Part shown: positions 25,723-37,302 of the stretch, piece after piece
Position numbering within the stretch: the first letter of the stretch is position 1
Layout of the letters: the number at the start of each line of letters is the position of its first letter
DNA from: JBKHYJ01 sp046565505
GTDB taxonomy: Bacteria > Acidobacteriota > Blastocatellia > UBA7656
Length of the DNA stretch: 64,000 bases
Assembly (NCBI GenBank): GCA_046565505.1
Contig: JBKHYJ010000028.1
Span: forward strand, 1-64,000
Direction: 5' to 3'
Program-made: the position numbers and the translations under genes
The notes under the pieces: generated by a model
Databases searched by the model: none
What the model was told of the DNA's origin: nothing
What the model saw: the letters and a program-made list of their open reading frames with translations, nothing else

Positions 25723-26161
25723 TTTGCCGTGACCACGCTTTACGCATCCGTGTGAGTGTACGCCGCGGATGCGGCTCTACCTACCACGGCTCACTACGCC
25801 ACGTTGCATATAGTTCGATAGGGGTTCGACTAAACGATGGGGTTCATGACAAATCCACTCGATGCCGGTGTACTCGGGTTATCGGGCTTAGCGTTTACAG
25901 GACTCGCTCGCGTTCGCGCGCAACGCCGGCCCGCGGGCAACCGTTTATGGCGGCGGGCGACCCGCCACACTTTAGGCTATGCGATGAATATCCCGATCAA
26001 GCTCATGCCGGCAGTCACGCTTGTCATCGCGCCGTTACCTGTGGAAGGAATATTTTAACCCGGCCGGCGGCGGCCCGCGTGCGGGGCCCTGTATGCCCGT
26101 GATACCGCGCCGCGACCGCGGCCCCGGCTGCTGAACTTAAAGGAGTGAATAATAAAACATT
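25723..26161 (+). other. Long candidate 5' leader of hppA
   Basis: No convincing gene: a 73-codon frame at 25837-26058 has poor composition and no ribosome-binding site. CGGGGCC (26082-26088) can pair with GGCCCCG (26120-26126), ending 14 nt before the AGGAG at 26141. No known riboswitch consensus was recognised. It may be a structured regulatory leader or an unannotated RNA. 25491-25686 shows nothing. Confidence 0.35.
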
Positions 26162-28795
<2,634 letters not shown>

Positions 28796-28833
28796 TACCG
28801 TTTTATTCGGGCGCGTGCGGTGAAGATTTTTAT

Positions 28834-28861
28834 AAGGGCGGGGGCGGTGGTCCCCGCCCTT
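28834..28861 (+). terminator. Terminator after hppA
   Basis: AAGGGCGGGG (28834-28843) and CCCCGCCCTT (28852-28861) form a perfect 10-bp stem with an 8-nt loop, 39 nt after the hppA stop codon. It is followed by a T-rich stretch (ATCTTCTTAATT). Confidence 0.75.
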
Positions 28862-28989
28862 ATCTTCTTAATTCTAGCCCCGGCGGGCCCGCCGGTGTTA
28901 CTATCAATTCATGTCGCGAGTAATGCTTTTGGCGAGCCATCACACCCCGGGCCGCCGCGAGGCGCCACGATTCGCCGGATGATCTTCTA

Positions 28990-29607
28990 ATGAAAGCAGT
29001 ATTTTCATTAAGCACGCGCAGGTGGGCGGACGGGCTCTGCCGCAGGGCCGAACGCATAGCAAATCACCGCTCGGCTATGGGCTTCGTATTCCTGCTCGAG
29101 CTGATCGGCTGCACGGTCGTCCCGCTGCCCAACGCGCTCGTAATGGTGGCGCTGGTGACCTCGGCCCCGCGCAGGTGGGTGCGGTTCGGCTTCAGCGCGA
29201 CGCTAGGCTCCGTCGCGGGCGGCGTGGCGCTTTACGTGATCGGGCGACTCTTCTTCCAATCCTACGGCCAATCCCTCGTCACTTATTACGGCGCGGCGGA
29301 GGGGTGGGCCGGCGCGGTCGAGTGGTTCAACAGCGGCTGGGGCATATCGTTCGTAATCTTCGCATGCATGAGCACGGGCTTGTTCCGCGTAGCGAGCATA
29401 GGCGCGGGCTTCACCGCCATGAACCCGCTTCTGTTTTTGGCGGTCCTCTCGCTCAGCAGGTGCACGCGGTGGGTGGCGGAGTGCGGCGCCATCAAGTATG
29501 TGGGCGAGCGCGCCCGGGCCTGGCCCAGGCATTATTTCAAGTACGCGGCGGTGGGGGTCGCGCTGCTCGTCTTCACCGTCCTGATAGTAATGACGCTCAC
29601 CGCCTGA
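28990..29607 (+). CDS. DedA/VTT-domain membrane protein (YqaA-like)
   Basis: 205 aa with about four to five hydrophobic helices. The VTT/SNARE-associated domain shows CTVVPLPNALVMVALV and FGFSATLGSVAGGVALYVIGR, like YqaA proteins, and ends with a helix near the C-terminus. Family members are proposed lipid (C55-P/PE) flippases or transporters; for YqaA this is not established. ATG 28990 has no strong ribosome-binding site. Confidence 0.8.
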   Translation: MKAVFSLSTRRWADGLCRRAERIANHRSAMGFVFLLELIGCTVVPLPNALVMVALVTSAPRRWVRFGFSATLGSVAGGVALYVIGRLFFQSYGQSLVTYYGAAEGWAGAVEWFNSGWGISFVIFACMSTGLFRVASIGAGFTAMNPLLFLAVLSLSRCTRWVAECGAIKYVGERARAWPRHYFKYAAVGVALLVFTVLIVMTLTA

Positions 29608-29731
29608 CGCCGCGCCGCCTGACGCCAGTCCTGACCCACGGCCGCCCTGTTTTTACCGGCGCGAGGTTGCAAATGCCGCGCGTTTGCGGCGATAATCATT
29701 GGTCATCATTCACGCTCCTGGAGATTCATGC

Positions 29732-30061
29732 ATGGCGGAAAGAGATAGAGTTATAAAGAGCGGGCAGCTCACTCTGCCCAGGTTATTGTTCCTTGCCGTT
29801 ATCGGCGGCGTCATCGTCGCCACAGTGGCCCTCGGCGGAGTATATCTAACTATCGGGTACTGGCTTCTGACCATAGCCATCTGCGTGCTGCTTTATCTGG
29901 TGGCAACCGACTATGGCATTAAGATGGATAGGGTGGACCTGACGGGCCAGCCTCCTCAGCCCGCGGCCGTCGAAGCCGCGCCGGCCCGCGAGTCCGTGAG
30001 GCCGGCGGGCGAGGCGCGGGTCAAACGCAAGCCCGCCCGCCCCGTTAAGCGGAGACGGTAG
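29732..30061 (+). CDS. Small two-helix membrane protein with basic tail
   Basis: 109 aa from ATG 29732 (CTGGAG upstream). Two adjacent transmembrane helices (about residues 19-42 and 45-60) are followed by a Pro/Ala/Arg-rich tail ending VKRKPARPVKRRR. The family is not recognised. The basic tail could contact the ribosome, nucleic acid or membrane phosphates. The upstream frame to 29699 was discarded for lack of a start signal. Confidence 0.55.
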   Translation: MAERDRVIKSGQLTLPRLLFLAVIGGVIVATVALGGVYLTIGYWLLTIAICVLLYLVATDYGIKMDRVDLTGQPPQPAAVEAAPARESVRPAGEARVKRKPARPVKRRR

Positions 30062-30068
30062 AACGGTA

Positions 30069-30545
30069 TCACGGAGCCTCGTACACCTTCTTGCCGAACG
30101 ACATCGCCGTTCCCGCGAGCGAGCCGAGCAAGAGCCCGAGAGAGCCAAACACAGCCTTGCCCAGGCCCGGGTCTTCCCCATACTTGTCCCTGGAGTCTGC
30201 TATCGCGCCGAGGCCGACGCCCACGCCCAGTCCTATGCCCGCGCCGATTGCCGTAGAGGCTACGCGCGATAATTTGGTCCTGACTTCCTTCACTTCGTCC
30301 CTGCGAATCTCTATCACCTGCCGCACCACGCGCGACACGTCTACGACGACCGAGAGTGAATCGGACTTAACGCTTTTCAGATTGCCTTCGTACTTCTCGC
30401 CCGCCTTCGTCTTTACGACCACCGTCGCGCCGGGCTCCAGAATTCTCACGTTGTTCCAATCCCCCAGGTTATTGCCGCCGACGGCAACCCTGCAGACGAG
30501 AGAAAGGACGATGAAAGCTGAAAACAGTCTTCGACCCTTGAGCAT
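30069..30545 (-). CDS. Exported protein with glycine-zipper-like C-terminus
   Basis: 158 aa from ATG 30545, which has a perfectly placed AAAGGAG. N-terminal signal peptide (FSAFIVLSLVCRVAVG). Residues 30-90 resemble a small beta domain (VVVKTKAGEKYEGNLKSVKSDSLSVVV), like an SH3/LSm-type fold in exported proteins. The C-terminal part is Gly-rich and hydrophobic (GAGIGLGVGVGLGAIAD), compatible with membrane insertion. The function is unknown. It is convergent with the 29732 gene, 8 nt apart. Confidence 0.6.
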   Translation of the reverse strand: MLKGRRLFSAFIVLSLVCRVAVGGNNLGDWNNVRILEPGATVVVKTKAGEKYEGNLKSVKSDSLSVVVDVSRVVRQVIEIRRDEVKEVRTKLSRVASTAIGAGIGLGVGVGLGAIADSRDKYGEDPGLGKAVFGSLGLLLGSLAGTAMSFGKKVYEAP

Positions 30546-30899
30546 GTCGCGCTCCTTTCGCATAAGGCATTTGATCCGGGGAAAGAATCCGCCCGGCCCG
30601 CAAACCACGAGCACGGGCCGCGCACTAGCAGGGCTGAAGAGGCCGCCCGCAGGTCCGCCTTCCGACCGCCCGCGCGGGGCTGTCACGCTTACGACTGCAA
30701 GAGCGGTACCAGAGCTTGGGCGGGCGGCGAGTAGTGTTTTCTCGCTTAGAAAATCGCGGGCCCGCGCTTCGGGCTAGAAGTATGAGGCCCGGCGGCGCAG
30801 TAAAAAGTATACAAATGTCAGGTTCGCGCGCGGCCCCGGCATGCTCGGATGGCCGCGTTCTCCGCTTGCCCGGCCGGCGAATTAATCGGAGGCGGTGAT

Positions 30900-31082
30900 T
30901 TACTGATCGCGCTCCAGGAACGCATCCTGCCTCCGCCATGCGTGCACCTCTCCGCACTCGGGGCAGGGGGCGCCCGTGTTCGAGAACGCTTTACTGTCCT
31001 GCTCAAAAGAGTCTTCGTCCATAGACATTCCCGTATAAATAGCTTTCCCGGTAGCCGGGCAGGTTATCATTATTCGAGGCAT
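30900..31082 (-). CDS. Small zinc-ribbon-like protein
   Basis: 60 aa. ITCPATGKAIYTGM at the N-terminus and PCPECGEVHAWRR later supply three cysteines and a His in a ribbon-like arrangement, typical of small conserved hypothetical proteins found beside respiratory or regulatory genes. ATG 31082 follows GAGGG at 12 nt. The 30546-30899 gap upstream of the neighbouring gene holds no clear gene. Function unknown. Confidence 0.6.
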   Translation of the reverse strand: MPRIMITCPATGKAIYTGMSMDEDSFEQDSKAFSNTGAPCPECGEVHAWRRQDAFLERDQ

Positions 31083-31179
31083 ATGTGGTCGTCCCTCATC
31101 ACGTCAGAATCAGGCTCTAGAAAAGGCTAAAGCTTTTTGACGAGGCTGTCCAGATCGACGGGCCGCGCCGGGTGATTGC

Positions 31180-31207
31180 TTGACAAGGCCGTGCCCGCGT
31201 GTAGACT
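31180..31207 (+). promoter_or_regulatory. Candidate upstream promoter (P2) before cysteine dioxygenase
   Basis: TTGACA (31180-31185), a 16-bp spacer and TAGACT (31202-31207). Confidence 0.45.
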
Positions 31208-31266
31208 TAAGCTTACGCCACCCGACGCGGGCGAACGGTTACACTTGCTCCTATCTTTTTCCTGAA

Positions 31267-31295
31267 TTGACATAAGCGCTTCGATTCATCATAAA
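31267..31295 (+). promoter_or_regulatory. Proximal promoter (P1) of cysteine dioxygenase gene
   Basis: TTGACA (31267-31272), a 17-bp spacer and CATAAA (31290-31295). The predicted start is about 22 nt before ATG 31324. Two consensus -35 boxes in 90 bp suggest dual promoters. Confidence 0.55.
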
Positions 31296-31323
31296 TACCT
31301 ATGCGACTTCGACAGGATCAGCC

Positions 31324-31908
31324 ATGAGAGTAACTGACACGGACGTGGCCTACGAGCCCAGGGTCAGCACTGCCGCCGACGAGCTGTCATTAGACGAAGT
31401 GGCCCGCATCATCGCCGGCCTCAAAAAGGCCCCCACACTCGACGAGATTAAAGGGTGGTTCTCCGCGCTCCTGATGCGCCAGCGTGATTACGAGCGTTAC
31501 CGCGCGTTCACGAAGCGGAAGTATGCGCGCAACCTCATCGCGCGGGGCTCCTACGCGGAGTTGCTGATGCTGTGCTGGCATTCGGGCCAGCGGACGCCCA
31601 TCCACGACCACGGCGGGTCCGTCGGCGTCATACTCCTCGTCGAAGGCTCGTTGACAGAGACTATGTACGAGAGGATGCCGGAAGGCCATGTCCGCCCGTA
31701 CAACACCTACAAGTGGAACCCCGGCGCGATTACGGGGGCGGACGTGCCGGACATTCACCAGCTATTGAACCTGCAGCCCGAGGGCCGCGACATGGTGACG
31801 CTGCACTGTTACGCGCCGCCGCTTTCCGTGCTCAATACTTTCAGCCCCCGAAGCTCGCGGGTCCGCCGCTGGCGCGAGGGCTATTTCTCTGGCGGGGCGG
31901 GCATCTGA
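31324..31908 (+). CDS. Cysteine dioxygenase family protein
   Basis: 194 aa cupin. It oxidises cysteine (or a related thiol) to the sulfinate using Fe(II). Metal ligands are in PIHDHGGSVGV (HxH) and DIHQLLNL (third His). The Gly after HDH replaces the Cys of the mammalian Cys-Tyr cofactor, as in bacterial enzymes. YAPPLSVLNTF is near the C-terminus. It could also be a 3-mercaptopropionate dioxygenase. CAGGA precedes ATG 31324. Confidence 0.88.
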   Translation: MRVTDTDVAYEPRVSTAADELSLDEVARIIAGLKKAPTLDEIKGWFSALLMRQRDYERYRAFTKRKYARNLIARGSYAELLMLCWHSGQRTPIHDHGGSVGVILLVEGSLTETMYERMPEGHVRPYNTYKWNPGAITGADVPDIHQLLNLQPEGRDMVTLHCYAPPLSVLNTFSPRSSRVRRWREGYFSGGAGI

Positions 31909-31949
31909 TTCCTGCCGACAGGTTCGCCGAGGTTAAGAAGCGAGGCAGT

Positions 31950-32621
31950 ATGCGACAGAAGAGTTTTTCATCACTCCGCCGGTTGGCCGTCATGACTTTC
32001 TGCGCCCTCTTTGCGCTCAGCGCCTCGGCCGCAGCCGGGGGCCAGTCGGGCCGCCGCGTCCCTAAAAAGCCTGACTCGTCCGACCCCCGCCCCTCCGCCC
32101 AGCCGGAGCCGCCGGCCGCGCCCGCCGAGCCGAAAGACGAGAAGCAGCGCACGCCGGTTCTGGTAGTTAAGAATCTACCCTTCGCCGGCACCTCCGCCAC
32201 GCCTTCCAACATCGTCATGGATGGCTTCATGGAGAGGATGCAGGCTTCTAACGCGGTGAAGGTGCGGCCGGGGAAAGACATGAATCGCAAGGAGGCGAGC
32301 GACTACGCGAAGTCGTCGGCCGACACGTACGTCGTGCTCATCCAACTCGACGTGGACCCGGCTTACTCCAACAGGGACCGCATGGGGTACGTTGACCCCG
32401 CGAGCCTCTACGTCGACTACGTCGTTTACACGCCCGGCACCGGCAAGACCAAGTCTTCCGGCCATGTGTACCAGCGCCGCGGCGTGACGGGCGGGTCGCC
32501 CCTGCCTGTACCCGTGCCGAGGACCACCGCCGGCGCAGAATACTCGCTCCGCTACGCCGGGCGCGAAACGGCGGACAGGGTGTTGGACGCCCTCGGGCTG
32601 CCCCTCCTGCGGCGTAATTAG
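31950..32621 (+). CDS. Exported hypothetical protein
   Basis: 223 aa from ATG 31950 (GAGG upstream). Signal peptide (LAVMTFCALFALSASAAAG), then a Pro/Ala/Glu-rich linker (residues about 35-65) and a compact domain with VLVVKNLPFAGTSATPSN, TYVVLIQLDVDPAYSNRD and LYVDYVVYTPGTGKTKSSG. No lipobox. Not recognised; in this phylum such proteins are common and unassigned. It lies 41 nt after cysteine dioxygenase and may be co-transcribed. Confidence 0.6.
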   Translation: MRQKSFSSLRRLAVMTFCALFALSASAAAGGQSGRRVPKKPDSSDPRPSAQPEPPAAPAEPKDEKQRTPVLVVKNLPFAGTSATPSNIVMDGFMERMQASNAVKVRPGKDMNRKEASDYAKSSADTYVVLIQLDVDPAYSNRDRMGYVDPASLYVDYVVYTPGTGKTKSSGHVYQRRGVTGGSPLPVPVPRTTAGAEYSLRYAGRETADRVLDALGLPLLRRN

Positions 32622-32707
32622 GCGGGGCTTCACTCTCTTTCTAAACCGAGTAAAAAATTCGCCGGCCGGGCGGCCTTACGGATGGCCCCATACCGCGCGG
32701 ACGTAAG

Positions 32708-34249
32708 ATGAAATACGGGTTTGTAATAGACCATCGCAGATGCATCGGGTGTCACGCATGCACGGTCGCGTGTAAGTCCGAAAACGAGGTGCCGCTCGGC
32801 ACGTTCCGCACCTGGGTGAAGTACATAGAGAAGGGCGAGTACCCGGACACGCGGCGATTCTTCTCCGTCCTCAGGTGTAATCACTGCGAAGACGCGCCCT
32901 GCGTAACGATCTGCCCCGTGACCGCGCTGTACAAGCGGGAAGACGGGATAGTCGATTTCAACGGCGACCGCTGCATCGGCTGCAAAGCCTGCATGCAGGC
33001 CTGCCCGTACGACGCGCTCTACATCAACCCATATACCAACACGGCCGAGAAGTGCAATTATTGCGCGCACAGGGTGGAGGCCCAACTCGAACCCGCCTGC
33101 GTGATCGTGTGCCCGGTCCAGGCGATAGTGTCGGGCGACATGGACGACCCGACCGCGAAGATTTCACGCCTGATAGCCTCCGAGCAGACTCAGGTGAGGA
33201 AGCCCGAGGCCGGCACGAGGCCGAAGCTGCATTACATAGAAGTCGATCAGGCGTCGCTCAGGCCGACCCAGCAGACGCACGCGAACGGCTACCTGTGGTC
33301 AGAGGTTCAGATGGACTCCGTGATGAGGGACGAGCAAACTTTCGCGTCGGCCGAAGCCAGGGCGCGCACGACCTACGACGTGTCGCACGTCAGGCCGTGG
33401 GGGTGGAAGGTCTCCGCGTACCTGTGGACGAAGTCGATTTCGGCGGGCGCGTTCTTTCTCTCCGCGCTCGCGCTAGGGTTCGGGTTCGTTCGCGGCCACT
33501 GGCTCTACGAATCGGCGGCCCCGCAGGTGGCTATGCTCTTCCTCGTCGCGACGCTCGTCCTGCTCGTCGCGGACCTGAAGCGCCCCGAGAGATTCTTCAG
33601 AATACTGCTGACGCCGCAGTGGAAGTCATGGCTCGTGATCGGCGGCTACATACTGTTGATCTATGGCGCGCTGCTGGCGGCGTGGATGGCGCTGCCCATG
33701 TTCGGGGGCGCGCAGGCGCTCGAATCTCCCGTGCTGTGGCTGGGCGGGCTGTTCGCGGCGATGACGGCCGCCTACTCGGCGTTCCTGTTCAGGCAGGCGC
33801 GCGGGCGGGTCTTCTGGCACAGCACGCTCACGCCGCTGCACTTGCTCGTGCAGGCGATGGTCGGCGGCGCAGCCATGTTAATGATCGTGATGGTCCTGGA
33901 ACACATGGTGTCGGGCAGCAGGCTGGCAGGGCCGGGCTGGGAATTCCTGTATTACGAATTCATCGGCGCGCTCGTCGCGAATGGCGTGTTAATGGGGGGG
34001 GAGTTGTTTATGCCCGAAGAGAACGTCGAAAAGACTCGCGCGGCGCGGCTCATAACGAAGGGCATATTCAACAAGCTGTTCTGGGCCGGCGCGGTCATTA
34101 TCGGAGTGGTCCTGCCGCTGCTCGCCCTCTCAAGCGGCGCGGCGCAAAACCCTGTGCTCGCGCTTGTGACTTCGATTTTCGCCCTCGCGGGCCTGTTCAT
34201 CTGGGAGCACGTCTGGGTGCAGGCCGGGCAAGCCGTGCCGCTAAGCTAG
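32708..34249 (+). CDS. Fused 4x[4Fe-4S] ferredoxin / NrfD-type membrane subunit
   Basis: 513 aa. Residues 1-185 carry four cysteine groups (CIGCHACTVACK, CNHCEDAPC..CP, CIGCKACMQACP, CNYCAH..CP), giving four [4Fe-4S] clusters as in DmsB/PsrB/NrfC. Residues from about 225 hold roughly eight transmembrane helices of the NrfD/PsrC family (for example GWKVSAYLWTKSISAGAFFLS), which exchange electrons with quinone. These are normally two proteins; here they are one. It lies 41 nt upstream of the Mo-dependent catalytic subunit, so it is its electron-transfer and membrane anchor. Confidence 0.9.
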   Translation: MKYGFVIDHRRCIGCHACTVACKSENEVPLGTFRTWVKYIEKGEYPDTRRFFSVLRCNHCEDAPCVTICPVTALYKREDGIVDFNGDRCIGCKACMQACPYDALYINPYTNTAEKCNYCAHRVEAQLEPACVIVCPVQAIVSGDMDDPTAKISRLIASEQTQVRKPEAGTRPKLHYIEVDQASLRPTQQTHANGYLWSEVQMDSVMRDEQTFASAEARARTTYDVSHVRPWGWKVSAYLWTKSISAGAFFLSALALGFGFVRGHWLYESAAPQVAMLFLVATLVLLVADLKRPERFFRILLTPQWKSWLVIGGYILLIYGALLAAWMALPMFGGAQALESPVLWLGGLFAAMTAAYSAFLFRQARGRVFWHSTLTPLHLLVQAMVGGAAMLMIVMVLEHMVSGSRLAGPGWEFLYYEFIGALVANGVLMGGELFMPEENVEKTRAARLITKGIFNKLFWAGAVIIGVVLPLLALSSGAAQNPVLALVTSIFALAGLFIWEHVWVQAGQAVPLS

Positions 34250-34290
34250 CGCCGCCCGGCGAGGGAACCGTTCTTAAAGAAATTTAGAAT

Positions 34291-37134
34291 ATGTCTACAA
34301 AACCCGGTGATAATGGGACAATAGAGCCTGAGGGTGTCGCGTCGGCTAACGCCTCGCAGGCAGCTCCGAGGCTTTCAAGCTTCCCGCCTTACGAGCGGTG
34401 GGATGATTGGACCGAATACGACGCGAAGAGCTGGCCGAAGAAAGTCGAGCGCCGCTACTCGCTCGTCCCGACCACCTGCTTCAACTGCGAGGCCGCCTGC
34501 GGCCTTCTCGCGTACGTCGATAAAGAGAGCGGCGAGATTCAAAAGCTCGAAGGCAACCCGATGCACCCCGGCTCGCGCGGGCGAAACTGCGCGAAAGGGC
34601 CCGCGACTATCAACCAGATACATGACCCGGAGCGCATACTCTACCCGCTCCGGCGCGTCGGCGCGCGGGGCGGGGGGGGGTGGGAGCGCACCACGTGGGA
34701 CGAGGTGCTCGACACTTTCGCCGCGAAGATCCGCAAGGCGATTACGGACGGGCGCCGCGACGAAGTCGTCTATCATGTGGGCCGCCCCGGGCATGACGGC
34801 TACATAGACCGCGTGCTTCAGGCGTGGGGGGTTGACGGGCACAACTCGCACACGAACATATGCTCGTCGTCGGCGAGGGTCGGTTACGCGCTCTGGCAGG
34901 GCGCGGACCGACCCTCGCCCGATTACGCGAACGCGAAATTCATCCTGCTCCTCAGCTCGCACCTGGAGACCGGCCACTACTTCAACCCTCACGCGCAAAG
35001 GATAATCGAAGGCAAGATGTCGGGCGCGAAGATAGCGGTGATCGACCCGCGGCTCTCTAACACGGCTTCGATGGCCAACTACTGGCTGTCGCCCTACCCC
35101 GGCACGGAGGCCGCGCTGCTGCTGGCGATGGCTAACGTAATCCTGCGCGAAGACCTCTTCGACCGGGAGTTCGTCAGGCGGTGGGTGAACTGGGAAGAGT
35201 TCCTGCGCGACGAGCATGCCGAAACGGATCGCGCGTTCGAGTCATTCATTAGCGTGATCAAGGGGATTTATTCGCGCTACACGCCGGAGTTCGCGGCCGA
35301 CGAGTGCGGCGTCGAGGCCGAAAGGGTCGTCGAGGTCGCGCGCGAGGTCGCACGCGCCGGGTCGGCATTCGCCTCTCACGTATGGCGGAGCGCCGCGTCG
35401 GGGAACCTGGGCGGGTGGCAGGTCGCGCGCGCTCTCATGTTTTTGAACGTGCTGACGGGCAGCATAGGCACGCAAGGCGGCGTCTCGCCCAACGTGTGGA
35501 ACAAGTTTGTGGCCGCCCCCTTTTCAAAACCGGCCCCGCAAAAGACATGGAATGAAGTCCTGTGGCCGCGCGAATACCCGCTCGCGCATCACGAGATGAG
35601 TTTCCTGCTGCCTCACTTCCTCAAAGAGGGCCGGGGCCGCATCAGCGCGTATTTCACGCGAGTCTACAACCCCGTGTGGACGAACCCCGACGGCATGACG
35701 TGGGTCGAGGTCTTGAGGGACGAATCAAAGGTCGAGCTTCATGCCGCGCTCACTCCCGTCTGGAGCGAGACCGCCTGGTTCGCCGATTACGTCCTGCCGA
35801 TGGGCGTCGGCGCGGAGCGGCACGACCTGATGAGCCAGGAGACTCATTCCGGGCAGTGGGTGTCTTTCCGCCAGCCCGTGCGGCGAGTGCTCAAGGAGCG
35901 TGCGGGCGAGCATGTGAATTTCACCTACGAGACGAACCCGGGCGAGGTGTGGGAAGAGGATGAGTTCTGGATAGAGTTGTCATGGCGCATCGACCCGACG
36001 GGCTCGCTCGGGATTCGCAAGCATTTTGAATCGCCCTACAGGCCCGGCGAGAAAATCACGATAGACGAGTACTACCGCTGGATATTTGAAAACAGCATCC
36101 CCGGCCTGCCGGAGAAGGCCGCGACCGCCGGCGAGCCTCCGCTGGAATACATGCGCAGGCATGGCGCGTTCGCGGTTAAAGGCAGCGCCTACGACCAGCA
36201 CGAGACGCGGGTGCCGGGGCCGGAGATGGAAGGCGCCCGCGTAGACGAGGCTACCGGGCGAGTCATCAAACAAACGACCGGCGGGGCGCAGGTGTTGGGA
36301 GTCCTGGTTGACGGCGAAGCCCTGCGCGGGTTCAACACCCCGTCGCGGAAGCTGGAGTTTTATTCCAGGACTATGGTCGATTGGAAGTGGAAAGATTACG
36401 CGCTGCCGGGCTACGTCAGGAGCCACGTCTACTGGCGCGACCTCGACAGGGGCAATAGCGAGTACATACTCGTCCCTACCTTCAGGCTCCCGACGCTCAT
36501 ACACACCAGGTCGGGCAACGCGAAGTGGCTTTACGAGATATCTCACACGAACCCGCTGTGGATGAACCCGCGCGACGCTGAGAAGATGGGGTTCGAGACG
36601 GGCGACCTCGCGCGGGTTAACACGGAGATCGGCCACTTCGTCATTCGCGTGTGGGTGACCGACGGGATACGCCCTGGGGTCGTCGCCTGCTCGCACCACC
36701 TCGGGAGGTGGCGGCTGAGTAAGGCCGAGGGGACAGACCGCTGGGCCTCGGCGCTCGTCGACCTGGAGGAGATAGGCGAAGGCCGCTGGCGGCTGCGCCA
36801 GGTCGAGGGCGTCAAGCCGTTCGAGAGTGAAGACCCGGATTCCGGGCGCATCTTCTGGAAGGAAGGCGGCGTGCATCAGAACCTTACCTTCCCCGTCCAG
36901 CCGGACCCCGTCAGCGGCATGCACTGCTGGCATCAGAAAGTGCGTGTGGAGAAGGCCGGGCCTGAAGATCGGTACGGCGACGTTATAGTCGATACGAACC
37001 GCTCGCATGAGGTGTACCGCAGGTGGATCGAGAAGGCTCGGCCCGCGCCGGGGCCCGGGGGGTTGCGCAGGCCGCTGTGGTTCTCGCGCCCGGTCAGGCC
37101 GGACGACGAAGCGTACAAGATTGGCGACGAGTGA
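34291..37134 (+). CDS. Molybdopterin-dependent oxidoreductase, catalytic subunit (CISM family)
   Basis: 947 aa, DMSO-reductase superfamily. Cys63, Cys66, Cys70 and Cys100 (CFNCEAAC..C) bind the first [4Fe-4S] cluster. Cys191 in HTNICSSSARVG is the probable Mo ligand. C-terminal MopB cap: LIHTRSGNAKWLYEISHTNPLW and CSHHLGRW. No twin-arginine signal is present, so the enzyme should be cytoplasmic, unlike PsrA, PhsA or ArrA. The substrate is not readable; sulfur, arsenic, formate or other oxyanion chemistry are all possible. It is paired with the FeS-NrfD fusion. Confidence 0.88.
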   Translation: MSTKPGDNGTIEPEGVASANASQAAPRLSSFPPYERWDDWTEYDAKSWPKKVERRYSLVPTTCFNCEAACGLLAYVDKESGEIQKLEGNPMHPGSRGRNCAKGPATINQIHDPERILYPLRRVGARGGGGWERTTWDEVLDTFAAKIRKAITDGRRDEVVYHVGRPGHDGYIDRVLQAWGVDGHNSHTNICSSSARVGYALWQGADRPSPDYANAKFILLLSSHLETGHYFNPHAQRIIEGKMSGAKIAVIDPRLSNTASMANYWLSPYPGTEAALLLAMANVILREDLFDREFVRRWVNWEEFLRDEHAETDRAFESFISVIKGIYSRYTPEFAADECGVEAERVVEVAREVARAGSAFASHVWRSAASGNLGGWQVARALMFLNVLTGSIGTQGGVSPNVWNKFVAAPFSKPAPQKTWNEVLWPREYPLAHHEMSFLLPHFLKEGRGRISAYFTRVYNPVWTNPDGMTWVEVLRDESKVELHAALTPVWSETAWFADYVLPMGVGAERHDLMSQETHSGQWVSFRQPVRRVLKERAGEHVNFTYETNPGEVWEEDEFWIELSWRIDPTGSLGIRKHFESPYRPGEKITIDEYYRWIFENSIPGLPEKAATAGEPPLEYMRRHGAFAVKGSAYDQHETRVPGPEMEGARVDEATGRVIKQTTGGAQVLGVLVDGEALRGFNTPSRKLEFYSRTMVDWKWKDYALPGYVRSHVYWRDLDRGNSEYILVPTFRLPTLIHTRSGNAKWLYEISHTNPLWMNPRDAEKMGFETGDLARVNTEIGHFVIRVWVTDGIRPGVVACSHHLGRWRLSKAEGTDRWASALVDLEEIGEGRWRLRQVEGVKPFESEDPDSGRIFWKEGGVHQNLTFPVQPDPVSGMHCWHQKVRVEKAGPEDRYGDVIVDTNRSHEVYRRWIEKARPAPGPGGLRRPLWFSRPVRPDDEAYKIGDE

Positions 37135-37262
37135 CCAGGGCAAGGGACGCGCGCCATGCGGGCGGACGCACTCAAGAGAGACCCATATTTGCTTTGACTC
37201 TCGCACCCCGGCGCGGCGGCTTGCATGGCGCGTCGCCCCGACCTTGGGTGACTCTTTTCGCC

Positions 37263-37291
37263 TTGTCACTGCTGTTGACGTTCGATAGTCT
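37263..37291 (+). promoter_or_regulatory. Promoter of trkA
   Basis: TTGTCA (37263-37268), a 17-bp spacer and TAGTCT (37286-37291). The start codon at 37303 is 12 nt away, giving a leader of about 5 nt. Confidence 0.5.
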
Positions 37292-37302
37292 AATAAGGAC
37301 AG

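Noticed and set aside
25815..25850. tRNA-like GGTTCGAC near the hppA leader
   Set aside because: No acceptor or anticodon arms fold around it; no CCA-like end.
25837..26058. Possible 73-aa gene upstream of hppA
   Set aside because: No ribosome-binding site, odd composition and no conserved motif; the region looks like leader or intergenic DNA.
33052..34287. 411-aa plus-strand frame overlapping the FeS-NrfD gene
   Set aside because: Same-strand alternative frame, Arg-rich, incompatible with the real membrane protein and lacking a start signal.
35980..37269. 429-aa minus-strand frame opposite the Mo enzyme
   Set aside because: Shadow frame; no motif, and the sense strand has clear FeS and Mo motifs.
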